Below are positions 38,020 to 46,578 of a DNA stretch of 64,000 nt, one piece after another (position 1 is the first letter of the stretch; each line of letters opens with the position of its first letter). Both the position numbers and the translations under genes were made by a program. Under the pieces are notes generated by a model. That model was not told where the DNA came from. It saw nothing but the letters and a program-made list of their open reading frames with translations, and did no database searches. Source of the stretch: Cohnella ginsengisoli (GTDB lineage: Bacteria > Bacillota > Bacilli > Paenibacillales > Paenibacillaceae); the NCBI RefSeq assembly GCF_029525555.1, contig NZ_JAPDHZ010000008.1, forward strand, positions 310,001 through 374,000. Direction: 5' to 3'.

Positions 38020-38912
38020 ATGATGAAAATGAAATGGACGGCGATCCTCTCCTGCGTCCTGGCCGCAAGTTTGATGTCCGGAACGGCGGCATTCGCCAAG
38101 TCGGCCGAGCAGCACGGCAACAAAGGCGGCAACTCGGCCGTCGTCAAAACGCAGGTCGAAGAGAAGAAGAACGATTCCGATGCCAACGATAAAAAAGGAA
38201 AGCGCCTCATCCGCTACATACGGCAATTCGGAAAGCGTCACGTCCGCTACCTACGGGGGATCGAACGGCTACAAAGGACTGCTCCACGCCATCGAGAACG
38301 TCAAGGACAAGCCCGCCGGCGCCGTTCTGGCTAACCTCCTGCTCACGAAGTACGAGATGAAGCTAACGGATCAGCAGAAGGCTGATCTGGAGGCCATTCA
38401 AGAACAAGACAAGGCCCTGTCCGCGATCGCCGACTTGCTCGACGAAAAGGGCAGCGTCGCCGACGCCGTGTACGTGCAAAAAGAAGCCATCAAAGCCAAT
38501 GCCAAAAACCTGGATGGCTACCAGAAGCTCGGCAAGCTGTACAAAAAAGTCGGGTAAAACCGGCGTGAACCTGTTCATCAACGGGGACGAGACGATTCCC
38601 GCAGTAGCGCCGATCATCCGCGACGGCAGCACGCTAGTGCCTTTCCGCGCCATTGCCGAGGCGCTGCGGGCTGAAGTCGTCTATAACGCCGCCGACCACA
38701 CCGTCACCGTGACCCGCGACGGCATATCCGTCAAGCTCGTCTTGAACAGCAAGACGGCGTACGTAAACGGAAAAACCGTTAAGCTGGAGGTCAGCGCGAC
38801 CGTCGTGAAGGGCAGTACCGTCGTTCCCGTGCGGTTCGTCAGCGAAGCGCTGGACTCGACCGTCAAGTGGGAGCCGGTATCCCAATCCGTCGTGATCTAC
38901 GACAATCCGTAA
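38020..38912 (+). CDS. Secreted stalk-domain protein (copper amine oxidase N-terminal fold; frameshifted)
   Basis: About 297 residues. Signal peptide MKWTAILSCVLAASLMSGTA with cleavage near AFAKS; a charged linker; a ~100-residue helical region (LTDQQKADLEAIQEQDKALS); then a Cu_amine_oxidN1-type domain (VNLFINGDETIPAVAPIIRD, GSTLVPFRAIAEALRAEVVY, GSTVVPVRFVSEALDSTVKW). Frames break at A6 runs 38191-38196 and 38543-38548. Such domains occur in cell-surface proteins of Paenibacillaceae and are not oxidases. GGAGG lies upstream of the start. Likely secreted and wall-associated. Confidence 0.83.
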
Positions 38913-38936
38913 AGACCGGATAAAGAAACTGCGCTG

Positions 38937-38968
38937 CAAGTCCGAGATGGACCTGCAGCGCAGTTTTT
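38937..38968 (+). terminator. Intrinsic terminator of the stalk-protein gene
   Basis: A stem AACTGCGCTGCA / TGCAGCGCAGTT is followed by TTTTTG. It lies between convergent genes. Confidence 0.85.
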
Positions 38969-38976
38969 GATTTCCG

Positions 38977-39693
38977 TTACCAAGGGAGCTCGCTGTCCAT
39001 GTAGTAGAACCCGCCGGTCGGCCCGTCCTGGGGCAGCGTCGCCAGACGAACGGCCGTGATCGCGCCGTCCTCCGCCGTCAGCTCCGCCTTATCGCCGCCC
39101 ATGCGCGTCTTGACCAGGCCGGGGTGGACGGAGTTGACCTTCAGGTTCGTCCCCTTCGAACGCTGCGCCCAGTAGGCCGTCAGCATGTTGAGCGCCGCCT
39201 TGGACGCCGCGTAGGCCGGGGTGGCGATCCGCTGCGCGAGTTCATTGTTCAGCATAAAATGAATCGACCCGAGCGCGCTGCTCTGGTTCACGATGCGGCC
39301 CGCATCGCTCTGGAGCAGCAGCGGCATGAGCGTCTCCGTGATAAGGAACGGCGCGAACGTGTTCACCTCGAACGTATCCCGGAACGCGTCTCCTTCGTAC
39401 GCGCCGCTCTCCGCCCAGATGCCCGCGTTGTTCACCAGAATGTCCAAGCGGCCGTACTGCTGCGCGATATACCGTGCCAGCTCCGCGATATGCGACGCAT
39501 TGGTCACCTCGAGCTCGACCCCTTCGGCCTGGATGCCTTCCCGGCGCAGCTCGGACGCGGCCTTCTCCGCGGCGCCGATCGTGCGCGCCGACACCAGCAC
39601 CGTGATGCCCTGGCGACCCAACTGCCGGGCCACCTCCAGTCCGATTCCGCCGCTTGCGCCGGTTATTAATGCGATTTTGTCGTTGATTGTCAT
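38977..39693 (-). CDS. SDR family oxidoreductase
   Basis: 238 residues, a classical short-chain dehydrogenase. NAD(P) site TGASGGIG (residues 11-18), structural NNAG, catalytic Ser in VNQSSALGSIH and YAASK (Tyr and Lys) near residue 160. ARTIGAAEKAASEL after strand 2 (Arg) suggests NADP preference. GAGGAGGC precedes the ATG. It is the last gene of a minus-strand group with a YwrO-like flavoprotein and TetR; the substrate is unknown. Confidence 0.9.
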   Translation of the reverse strand: MTINDKIALITGASGGIGLEVARQLGRQGITVLVSARTIGAAEKAASELRREGIQAEGVELEVTNASHIAELARYIAQQYGRLDILVNNAGIWAESGAYEGDAFRDTFEVNTFAPFLITETLMPLLLQSDAGRIVNQSSALGSIHFMLNNELAQRIATPAYAASKAALNMLTAYWAQRSKGTNLKVNSVHPGLVKTRMGGDKAELTAEDGAITAVRLATLPQDGPTGGFYYMDSELPW

Positions 39694-39754
39694 GATGAAA
39701 TGCCTCCTCGTTTAAGTTCGATTTCTCTTTTATTCGGGTGCCTCGTTAAAGGTC

Positions 39755-39805
39755 GTTGCCTCGTTCGTTGCGTTGCCTCGTTCGTTCTGTTGCCTCGTTA
39801 TCCGT
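39755..39805. repeat. 17-bp tandem repeat, three copies
   Basis: GTTGCCTCGTT starts at 39755, 39772 and 39789, giving three 17-bp units (51 bp in all). The third overlaps the 3' end of the YwrO-like gene. Confidence 0.7.
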
Positions 39806-40358
39806 TGCTTGCGACGAGATCCGCTGCATGAACGTGACGCACGGTCGCCAGGTGATGGACGTATGCGGCTTCGCTCTCGGCTAGCTGTTCATCCGTCACG
39901 TGCCTGGCGTTGTGCGTCGCGAAGGGCGGCAGATAGTGCGCGCCGACGTAGTTCGCGAGCGCCTCGACGGGTTTGGCGATATCCCGGATCGTGAACAGAT
40001 TGTATCCGCCGGGCTGATACGAAGCCGCCGACCCCGCCGTCGAGATCGCGATGCCGATCTCCTTGCCCTTTAAGTGCTCGCCGCCCGGACCGAACGCCCA
40101 GCCTGGCTCCAGCACCTCGTCGAACCACTGCTTGAGCAGCGGAGGCGTACTGTACCAGAAGAGCGGATATTGGAAAATGACGCGGTCATGGCCGTCCAGC
40201 AATGCCTGCTCGCGGCGGACGTCGATCCGATAATCGGGATAGGTCCGATACAGCTCGTGCACGGTCGTATCGGGCAACTGCTTCATGCGTTCGGTCCAGG
40301 CTCGGTTGATTTTGGACTGCTGTAGATCCGGATGCGCGACGACAATCAACGTTTTCAT
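39798..40358 (-). CDS. YwrO-like NAD(P)H quinone oxidoreductase (flavodoxin fold)
   Basis: 186 residues from the ATG at 40358 (AAAGGGAGC upstream). Strand 1 is KTLIVVAHPDLQQSKINRAW; VIFQYPLFWYSTPPLLKQWF and GKEIGIAISTAGSAASYQPG are the flavin-contact loops of the MdaB/KefF/YwrO family. It closely follows B. subtilis YwrO (general stress protein 14). It reduces quinones or electrophiles by two electrons using FMN or FAD. A TetR-type operator (40386-40401) lies just upstream. Confidence 0.88.
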   Translation of the reverse strand: MKTLIVVAHPDLQQSKINRAWTERMKQLPDTTVHELYRTYPDYRIDVRREQALLDGHDRVIFQYPLFWYSTPPLLKQWFDEVLEPGWAFGPGGEHLKGKEIGIAISTAGSAASYQPGGYNLFTIRDIAKPVEALANYVGAHYLPPFATHNARHVTDEQLAESEAAYVHHLATVRHVHAADLVASNG

Positions 40359-40385
40359 AGTCATGCTCCCTTTGATCAAAGTATT

Positions 40386-40401
40386 GAGAACGATCATTCT
40401 C
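40386..40401. promoter_or_regulatory. TetR operator before the YwrO-like gene
   Basis: The inverted repeat GAGAA-CGATCA-TTCTC, 28 bp upstream of the YwrO-like start, belongs to the same motif family as sites at 41039, 41543, 41613 and 41645. Confidence 0.6.
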
Positions 40402-40426
40402 GAATGTTGAAAAAAAGGCGATGCGC

Positions 40427-41005
40427 TCAAGGCTCCAAAATACGCATCGTCAGTTCGGCGGTTCGCTCGAGCTTCTCCTTCGCGACCGTCGTCCGCGTCA
40501 TGACGCGAAGTCCGGTCAACGCGTTATGCAGGTATTCGGCCAGCTCCGCGGTGCCGTATCGCTGGGCGAATTCCCCGCTCTCCTGCCCCCATGCGACGAT
40601 CTCCGCCAGCAGCCGCTCCGTGCTCGCGAACGCTTCGCGAGCCTTGGCATCCACCTCCGCGTCCCGCAGCGCCAGTTCGGCGGCCGAATTCACCAGCATG
40701 CAGCCGGCGGGCGCGTCCTCCTCGCCGTGGATGATAAACCCGAAGACGAACCGCAGCGCTTCTCCGGCAGACCGGGACTGCTTGACGCCGGCCGTCAGCC
40801 TGCCGCTGATCCGGTCCTCGAACCGCTCCAGCGCCTTGAGGAATAAGGTGTGCTTGTCGGTAAACGTATCGTAAAGGCTTCTGCGGTGGATGCCCATATG
40901 CTCGACGAGATCGTTCAGCGACGTCTTCTCGTAGCCCTGCTCCCAGAATAGCTTCATCGCTTTTTCCAGGACCGCGGCTTCTTCGAACTCTTTGCTTCTG
41001 GCCAT
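40427..41005 (-). CDS. TetR family regulator of the oxidoreductase group
   Basis: 192 residues. HTH at ~10-50: VLEKAMKLFWEQGYEKTSLN, DLVEHMGIHRRSLYDTF, with TDKHTLFLKALERF after it. The C-terminal domain has a Cys in GCMLVNSAAELA, as in many TetR proteins that sense electrophiles (inferred). GGGAGGGA lies upstream. Operators of one motif precede this gene, the YwrO-like gene and the SpoIIAA-like gene, which together suggest a small regulon for reactive compounds. Confidence 0.9.
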   Translation of the reverse strand: MARSKEFEEAAVLEKAMKLFWEQGYEKTSLNDLVEHMGIHRRSLYDTFTDKHTLFLKALERFEDRISGRLTAGVKQSRSAGEALRFVFGFIIHGEEDAPAGCMLVNSAAELALRDAEVDAKAREAFASTERLLAEIVAWGQESGEFAQRYGTAELAEYLHNALTGLRVMTRTTVAKEKLERTAELTMRILEP

Positions 41006-41038
41006 GGTTATTCCCTCCCGACCTCCATCATATCATTA

Positions 41039-41062
41039 TGAGAACGACCGGTAAAGAATGAG
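41039..41062. promoter_or_regulatory. TetR operator upstream of its own gene
   Basis: TGAGAACGACCGGTAAAGAA, 34 bp upstream of tetR, closely repeats TGAGAACGATCAGTAAAGAA at 41614. The shared 20-mer differs at two positions. Confidence 0.6.
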
Positions 41063-41094
41063 CGCGCCGAAACGAGGATGCAGTCATCCGATGG

Positions 41095-41511
41095 TCAGCC
41101 GATCGCCCGCAGCTCCCGCCCCTGCGCGGACAACCATGCCACGGCTTCGCTCCGGTCCTCGAAGCTCTCATGGCGGTAAGGCAGCGTGCCCAGGCCGTCC
41201 ACCGTGCGGTTGACGCTCATCTTGGCGATCAAGCTGCGGGGTTCGAGCATCGCCAGATGGCGTAGGCCGCTCTCGTACGCGCGCCGGATAAAAAACTCGC
41301 CGATCCACGCCTTGTCCTCGGCCTTGATCGCCGAGCCTTCGCGCATATCCATCAGCACCTTGCTGCCATACCGCAGCTTCAGCAGGTCGGCGCCCTTGAG
41401 CAGAATCGTCTGGAATTCCTCGCCGTAAGCGAATCCCTTCCACTCGATGATGACACTTCGCAGTTCGTCGTCCCAAGAGACCTTGCCGTGCTTCGATTCA
41501 AAATAACGCAT
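41095..41511 (-). CDS. SpoIIAA-like (STAS-fold) protein
   Basis: 138 residues starting at ATG 41511 with GAAGGAG 9 nt upstream. The pattern RYFESKHGKVSWDDELRSVI, IEWKGFAYGEEFQTILLKGA, GSKVLMDMREGSAIKAED and MLEPRSLIAKMSVNRTVDG matches the SpoIIAA-like family found widely in bacteria, of unknown function. It is followed by tetR in the same direction. Two TetR-type operator clusters lie upstream, so it is probably part of that regulon. Confidence 0.75.
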   Translation of the reverse strand: MRYFESKHGKVSWDDELRSVIIEWKGFAYGEEFQTILLKGADLLKLRYGSKVLMDMREGSAIKAEDKAWIGEFFIRRAYESGLRHLAMLEPRSLIAKMSVNRTVDGLGTLPYRHESFEDRSEAVAWLSAQGRELRAIG

Positions 41512-41542
41512 ACCGTCCAGCTCCTTCAATGATTGTTATTAC

Positions 41543-41656
41543 GGGAACGATCGTTCTCAAAAAAGGATACCTTGTCGTTCCTCGTTCTTGCCTGTGAATA
41601 CAGATTAGCACATTGAGAACGATCAGTAAAGAATTATTTTTACCGATCGTTCTCAA
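41543..41656. promoter_or_regulatory. Operator cluster upstream of the SpoIIAA-like gene
   Basis: GGGAACGATCGTTCTC (41543-41558) is a near-perfect palindrome. Farther up, TTGAGAACGATC (41613-41624) and GATCGTTCTCAA (41645-41656) are inverted around an AT-rich core; with inner GTAAA/TTTAC they make ~18-bp arms. These are the best sites of the TetR motif in the window. Confidence 0.65.
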
Positions 41657-41680
41657 TCGAGCGATGAGACATACAAGGGC

Positions 41681-41866
41681 TATCGCGCAAAAGTACGCGA
41701 TCGAGAGCCGCACCCGTTCGTCGTTCCGCCTATCACGCAAAAGTGCAGGATTTTTACCCGAAACAACCGGGTTCTTGCTTAAACAGATGAGCTATCGTGC
41801 ACTTTTGCGCGATAGATCGCAAAAACCCTCCATATCAGCCTTGGATGATGCACTTTTGCAGGATAG
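41681..41866. repeat. ~50-bp repeat array, family E, in two orientations
   Basis: Four cores resemble TATCGCGCAAAAGTGCAGGA. Two are direct (41681 and 41731, 50 bp apart) and two inverted (ending 41814 and 41865, 51 bp apart). The core is itself near-palindromic, e.g. TATCGTGC-ACTTTT-GCGCGATA. Two further copies lie at 62830-62912. Confidence 0.8.
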
Positions 41867-41871
41867 CACTA

Positions 41872-41950
41872 GACATCTTGACGACCTAGTCGACTTAGAC
41901 GCCTTGACGATCTAGACGACCTAAACGCCTAGACGACTTAGACGACCCAA
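41872..41950. repeat. Degenerate ~9-bp satellite
   Basis: About eight imperfect copies of TAGACGACC or TAAACGACC in a row, ending next to the stop of the truncated kinase gene. Confidence 0.6.
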
Positions 41951-41955
41951 ACGAC

Positions 41956-42965
41956 CTAAACACGCGAGCTCGGAATCCAGCCTCGCAGCTCCGCCCCGCC
42001 CTCCGTCCGGTTGGCCGCGGTCAGGTCGCCGCCATGCGCCCGGAAGATGCGCCGCGCGATGGCCAGGCCCAGACCTGCTCCGCCCGTGTCCCGGCTGCGG
42101 GACGACTCGCCCCGATACAAAGGCTCGAAGATCCGGGGAAGGTCCTCGGGGGCGAACCCCGAACCCGTGTCCCGGACGATCACGATGACGCGGTCGCCCT
42201 CCGGCCAGCATCGCACCACGATGCTCCCTTTTGGCGGCGTGTGCCTCAGCGCGTTTTCCAGCAAGTTGCCGAACGCGCGCGAGAGATGATGGGCATCGCC
42301 GCTGATGAGGTTCGGCTCGTCGCCCGGAGGCGCCGCCACGATTGATATTCCCTTGGCCTGCGCGGCTCCGCGAGCGCCCTCGGCGGCGCGACGAACCTCT
42401 TCCGTCAGGTCCAGCGTCTCTCCCGCCTGGGCAGTCCGGGGATACTCCGTCTTCACGAACGCGAACAAGTCCGATATCAGGCAGTCCAGCTGGCCGGCCT
42501 TGTCCTGACATACGGCGACGTATTTTTCGCCTGCTCCGGAGAAGCGGCGATCCCTTGCTCGAGCCCTTCTAGATACCCGCGCAGCGCGAACAAGGGCGTC
42601 CGCAAGTCGTGGGCGATCGCCCCGATGAAAAACCGCCGTTCCTCCTCAAACGCTTCCCGTTCCGCCAGGGATTGCCGGAGTCCGGCGAGCATCGCCTCGA
42701 ACCCGTCCCGCACCTCCGCGATCTCGCGGATGCGGGAGTCGGGCAGGGCGACGTCCAGGTCCCCGCCGGCGATCTCCCGGGCGCTCCGCCCCATCGCTTC
42801 GAGCGGCCTCGCGATCCACCGGCGCAGACCGCATCCCAGGAATACGGCTGCCAGAAGCGCGCCGGCCAGCGCGGCGATCCAGACGCCGGCCCGGCTCGTC
42901 GCGGCGATCGCGGAGATCGTCGTCCGGCGAGCCGGCCCGAATCCGCAGAAGACCGGAACGATCAC
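41956..42965 (-). pseudogene. 5'-truncated orphan sensor histidine kinase
   Basis: Recognisable parts: one helix (WIAALAGALLAAVFLGCGL), HAMP (RPLEAMGRSAREIAGGDLDV), His box FFIGAIAHDLRTPLFALRGY, N box FGNLLENALRHTPP, G1 RDTGSGFAPEDLPRIFEP and G2 GGAGLGLAIARRIF. One indel at a T5 run (42532-42536) is probably a sequencing error. There is no first helix, sensor domain, good ribosome site or partner response regulator; a terminator of the upstream gene lies 30 bp before it. I read it as a decayed two-component gene, though an assembly loss is possible. Confidence 0.65.
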
Positions 42966-42994
42966 GCTCCAGTAGCGGCAGAGCGATCAAAAAA

Positions 42995-43016
42995 ACGGCT
43001 TCCGCGAGGAAGCCGT
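42995..43016 (-). terminator. Intrinsic terminator of the deacetylase gene
   Basis: The stem ACGGCTTCC / GGAAGCCGT with a 4-nt loop and seven T on the minus strand lies 7 bp after the stop codon. Confidence 0.85.
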
Positions 43017-43022
43017 TAGCCC

Positions 43023-44337
43023 TTATTTAAAAATCACGAATTTTAGTTCCTTCTCTTTTAGATACTTGATGATGGCAGGCAAGGCTTCTACCGTGTGCTG
43101 GTCCTCGTGCATGACGTACACGCCGCCGGCAGCCTCGACCTCTCGGAAGTACCGGATGATGTCCTCGGCGCTTTTGGCGTTCCAGTCCTCCGGGTCCCGG
43201 TTCCACAGGAGCGTCTTCATATGCTGCTTCGCGGCGGCCGAGACGAGCGCGTCGTTGACGGCGCCGTACGGGGGCCGGAACAGCGTCACCCTGTCATGGG
43301 TCAAGGAATCCAGCAGGCTGCTCGTCATGGACAGATTTTTGCTCTGCTCCTTCGCCGAGGATTTGGTCAGCACGCCGTGATCCCAGGAGTGATTCCCGAT
43401 CGACATGCCGTGCTCGTGCGCGTAGACCACGCCTTCCGGATGACGCTCCGCGTTTTTCCCGACGAACAGGAACGTCGCCGCGATCTTGTGTTCGGTTAAA
43501 ATATCCACGATCTTCTTCGTGAGCGGGGGAAGGTCCGTCATCGAAGGTCAAGGCGACCTCGTCTTTGGGCAGTCCGAAAAATTTCTTTTTCGCTTCGATG
43601 TCGACGACCACGTATCCTGTCTCCTCGGCGTCCTGCTGAAGCGAGGCTTGCGCCGGCGCCTTCTGCACGACGGGATCCGCGGCGGCGTCCTCATGGTCCG
43701 CATGAACGGCCGCATGGACAGCCGCTTCCTTGACGTTGTCCCGGACGGCGGCCGGCTCGATCGGGGCGATCGGCTCCGCAGCGCCGACCGTCCTCATCTC
43801 CGCGCTGCGCGCCTCTCCGCCGGGCAGCGCATCCGCCCTGCCGCCGGCCGAGACATAGAGAACGGCCGCCGCCCCGCACAGCAGCAGCAGAAGCAGCGCC
43901 GACAGCCTCGGACCGTATGGCGCAAGCTTGCGCAGCAGCGGCCCCCGGCTCCGGGCAGGCCGCTCTCGCCTGCTCTCCGGCCCCTCCCCACCAGGCGCGA
44001 GGAGCGGGAGCTCGCCCTGCCGGATTCGGCGGATCTGCGCCAGATACGCCTCGCTGCAAGCGAAATACTGCGTGTCCTGCAGCGCGCTCGTCATCCTGAC
44101 CAGCGCGCTATAATAAGTTTGCCTGTACGGATCCCACTTGGGGTAAGGCGAGAGCCTCGCCCTGCCGCCGTCCAGCGGACGCAAGGCTTCCAGTTCCGAA
44201 TAAGTAAGCGCGTCGATATCGATCGCGTATGTATGCTGCCCGTCCTCGCGGGACACGGCGATTTCCATGCGATTCCTGCCGTCCTCGGTACGCCCGAGCG
44301 ACAGCAGCTCCATTACCTGTATGCTGTAAGTATTCAT
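43023..44337 (-). CDS. Membrane-anchored polysaccharide deacetylase (frameshifted)
   Basis: About 437 residues. Residues 1-110 form a soluble N-terminal region (YSIQVMELLSLGRTEDGRNR, IDIDALTYSELEALRPLDGG) of unknown function, probably cytoplasmic; one helix follows (~145-165, LSALLLLLLCGAAAVLYVSA), then an Ala/Glu-rich linker and a NodB domain. NodB motifs: TFDDGPSP, then GNHSWDHG after a G5-run indel (43525-43529), and RPPYGAVND. It would remove N- or O-acetyl groups from wall polysaccharide or peptidoglycan outside the membrane. The pairing of this N-terminal region with NodB is unusual. Confidence 0.82.
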
Positions 44338-44380
44338 GCCGCCTTCGCCCTTCTACTCCCGGTTCCGATTGTAAAAAGCC

Positions 44381-45107
44381 TTAGTCGGCGGAGACGCCGT
44401 CCGTCCGGCCCGCGTTCGAACCGAAAGGAGACGTCAGCCGGCTGGTGAAGTCGTTCACGATCGTCAGCAGATGCGTCTTCTCCTGACGCAGGGCGTCGAA
44501 TTTCTGCTTCATCTGGGCGAGCTCCGACTCGAGCCGCTCGTTTTTTTCTTCAAGCTCGCCGATCTTTTTTGTTTTTCTCCGCGGAGGTGCCGTTGTACTT
44601 CTGGAGCAGGCCCGCATAGTTCTGGCGTTCGAGCTCGAGCATGCCCTTAAGCTCCTCGATCTCGCCGGTAAGCGCGGCCTGCAGCTCCCGGTAATCCTCC
44701 ATCATCTGATCGACCTTCAGGTTCTTGTCGCCCAACCGCCGCTCAAGCTCCTGAATGCTTTTCTCGCGCTCCTCGATGACCTTGCCCAGGTTTTTAAGGT
44801 CCCGGTTCAGCCGGTCGGTCTGGCCGTTCGCATGGCCGAGCCGATCCTGCAGGTCGCGGTGGCTCATCTCGACATGCTGCTTTTCCTTGATCATCTGTTC
44901 GACGGCGAAAATCAGATCGAGCGACTTCTTGTCCATATGGCTCTTAGGGACTAGTACGGCGTCCGTCGCCGCTTCGCTCTCCCCGGTTTCCGCCGCAAAG
45001 GCCGTTCCCTCGGCCTCCATTTTCTGCGCGTCCTTCCTCAAGCCTATCTCTTCGCGCGAAGGCTGCTGCTCCGCGCCGTTCTTCTTTTTAAGGAAGGGAG
45101 AAAACAT
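44381..45107 (-). CDS. Coiled-coil protein of unknown function (frameshifted)
   Basis: About 242 residues; starts at ATG 45107 (AAGGTGA 7 nt upstream). A charged N-terminus (FSPFLKKKNGAEQQPSREE) is followed by long heptad-rich helices: DLIFAVEQMIKEKQHVEMSH, DRLNRDLKNLGKVIEEREKS, ELEEKNERLESELAQMKQKF. The frame breaks at the T-rich run 44565-44576. The tail is short and Ser/Gly-rich. No enzyme motif or membrane segment. It precedes the deacetylase (44 bp gap), so a shared role at the envelope is possible. Confidence 0.7.
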
Positions 45108-45248
45108 CGATGAATTCACCTTTTCTGAATAAATGTTGATTCGTGTCGAATAATGTTAGTTTCATTATAGATGAATTTTCCAATTAATTTGCGGGGCCGA
45201 AGTACCTATTTGTATACCAATAATTAGGCTAAAAGGAGGGGGGACGAG

Positions 45249-45383
45249 ATGATAGCGCAATCATCGAGACAGGTGTATTTCAGGGAAAGGCTGGCGAGGC
45301 GAGGCCGTTTGTTATGGGTTGAGCTGCCTTTCGCCGGCGGCATTGCGAACGGGTTGGATTTGTTTCTGTTGGGGACTCCCTGA
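45249..45383 (+). CDS. Possible 44-residue peptide reading into a repeat
   Basis: GGAGGGGGG lies 5 nt before an ATG that opens MIAQSSRQVYFRERLARRGR, then LLWVELPFAGGIANGLDLFL and a stop at 45383. The first half is basic; the second half is encoded by the degenerate family F repeat. The ribosome site is very strong for a chance match, but no homologue is recognised. Confidence 0.3.
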   Translation: MIAQSSRQVYFRERLARRGRLLWVELPFAGGIANGLDLFLLGTP

Positions 45384-45490
45384 ACGTGATGAACGGTGTA
45401 AAAATGCAGTTCGTTTCCGGATCAGATCGATTTCGCCAGCGGGATTGCGCGCGCAGGATTTGTTTCCGGCCGGGACTTCGTGCGTGAACC
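45320..45490. repeat. Degenerate ~51-bp repeats, family F
   Basis: TTTCGCCGGCGGCATTGCG (45329) recurs as TTTCGCCAGCGGGATTGCG (45431), 102 bp apart. GGATTTGTTTCTG (45356) recurs as GGATTTGTTTCCG (45456), with a weaker middle copy (TTCGTTTCCGG, ~45410). The spacing fits three ~51-bp units. Confidence 0.6.
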
Positions 45491-45503
45491 AACTGCGAAC
45501 GTC

Positions 45504-45538
45504 ATAAAAAAAGCCCGCCGCCGGAATCGGCGGCGGGC
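45504..45538 (-). terminator. Intrinsic terminator of the GNAT gene
   Basis: A 10-bp GC stem, GCCCGCCGCC / GGCGGCGGGC, with seven T on the minus strand. Confidence 0.85.
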
Positions 45539-45561
45539 AAGTAAGCGTTCGACTTAAGGCC

Positions 45562-46082
45562 TCAGCCGTCCGTCTCGCGGATTTCTTTTTCCATGACAAA
45601 GTCGTCCATCACGTAGCCGCTGCCGATGTCCGCGACCTGCTCGCGCACTTTTTTGAAGCCTTTCTTTTTCGTACACCGCGATCGAGGCGTCGTTGTGCCG
45701 GTTGACGGTCAGCCAGATGGCGCCAAGGCCGCGCTCACGGCACAGACGCGTCAAAAAAAGCCATCGCGCGGCTCGCGTAGCCGTGTCCTCGCTGCGCCTT
45801 CAGGACGTACAGCTTGCTTAGGAACAGCTTCCCGCCCTCTGCCTTGACGGCCAAGTAACCGACGTTGTCCCCGCCGGCCTGCATCAGATAATATTCGTAC
45901 CCCTGCTGCGCGATCTGATCCGCGATGGCGGTCGGCGACTGGAACTTCTCCACCATATAGACAATCTGTCGATGGGATAGCAGCGCCCCGTAATATTCGT
46001 GCCAGATCTCCAAGGCGAGTCCGGCTACGCCAGCCGAATCTTCCGCCAGCACCGGGCGACAAGCCCATGCCTCTTGCGCCAT
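45562..46082 (-). CDS. GNAT family N-acetyltransferase (frameshifted)
   Basis: About 173 residues. Fold elements: LALEIWHEYYGALLSHRQIV, VGYLAVKAEGGKLFLSKLYV (central strands), then acetyl-CoA loop VLKAQRGHGYASRAMAFFDA (QRGHGYA as the Q/RxxGxG/A motif), and LGAIWLTVNRHNDASIAVYE with the terminal strand YVMDDFVMEKEI. Indels at A7 (45753-45759) and near 45661-45670 split it into three frames. The acceptor is unknown; the layout resembles small-molecule or ribosomal-protein acetyltransferases. Confidence 0.83.
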
Positions 46083-46266
46083 TCCCTGCCAACCTCCCGC
46101 TTGCCTGCTGCGCGCCGTTCCAGGCCGTTCTCTTCCGCGTTCTGAACAATGGCGCTTTTATACATCTTATTCTATCTCTAATACTGGGAGTGAACAACAA
46201 TGTCCGTCGACACCTGCGACGCAATCTCAACGCGCGCACCTTGCGCCAATCTTTGCTTGGCTGCGC

Positions 46267-46500
46267 TCAGTGCGATGGCGCAAGCTGCGCAACCGGCGGC
46301 GGCTTCGGTATGCCCAGGGCGAGACTAGCGAACGTGATGACCCAGCCACGACGTACGCCGGCGCCAGCATGGCTGCGGGAACGATATCGCCCGCGGTCAT
46401 GAGCTGGAACGGGATCAGACCGGTATTCACGAGCGCCCCCAGGCCGCCGATTAAAGCGAATGTCAGCTGCGTCAGGCAGATCGCCGCGGCATAGACAAGC
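46267..46500 (-). pseudogene. Fragment of a small membrane protein
   Basis: After one indel near 46330-46340 the minus strand reads WLVYAAAICLTQLTFALIGG, PFQLMTAGDIVPAAMLAPAY, then GWVITFASLALGIPKPPP and a stop. It has two or three hydrophobic helices. It begins right after the terminator at 46503-46532 with no clear start codon, so it may be a decayed gene. Family not recognised. Confidence 0.4.
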
Positions 46501-46502
46501 CA

Positions 46503-46532
46503 AAAGGCTTCCGCCTTGCGGCGGAAGCTTTT
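46503..46532. terminator. Intrinsic terminator of the sigma/anti-sigma operon
   Basis: GCTTCCGCC / GGCGGAAGC with a 4-nt loop, flanked by AAAAG on one side and CTTTT on the other, so usable in both directions. Confidence 0.75.
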
Positions 46533-46578
46533 GGTTCGAACGGGACTCAGGCGCGTATCCTGATCGCTCAGTTCATTT

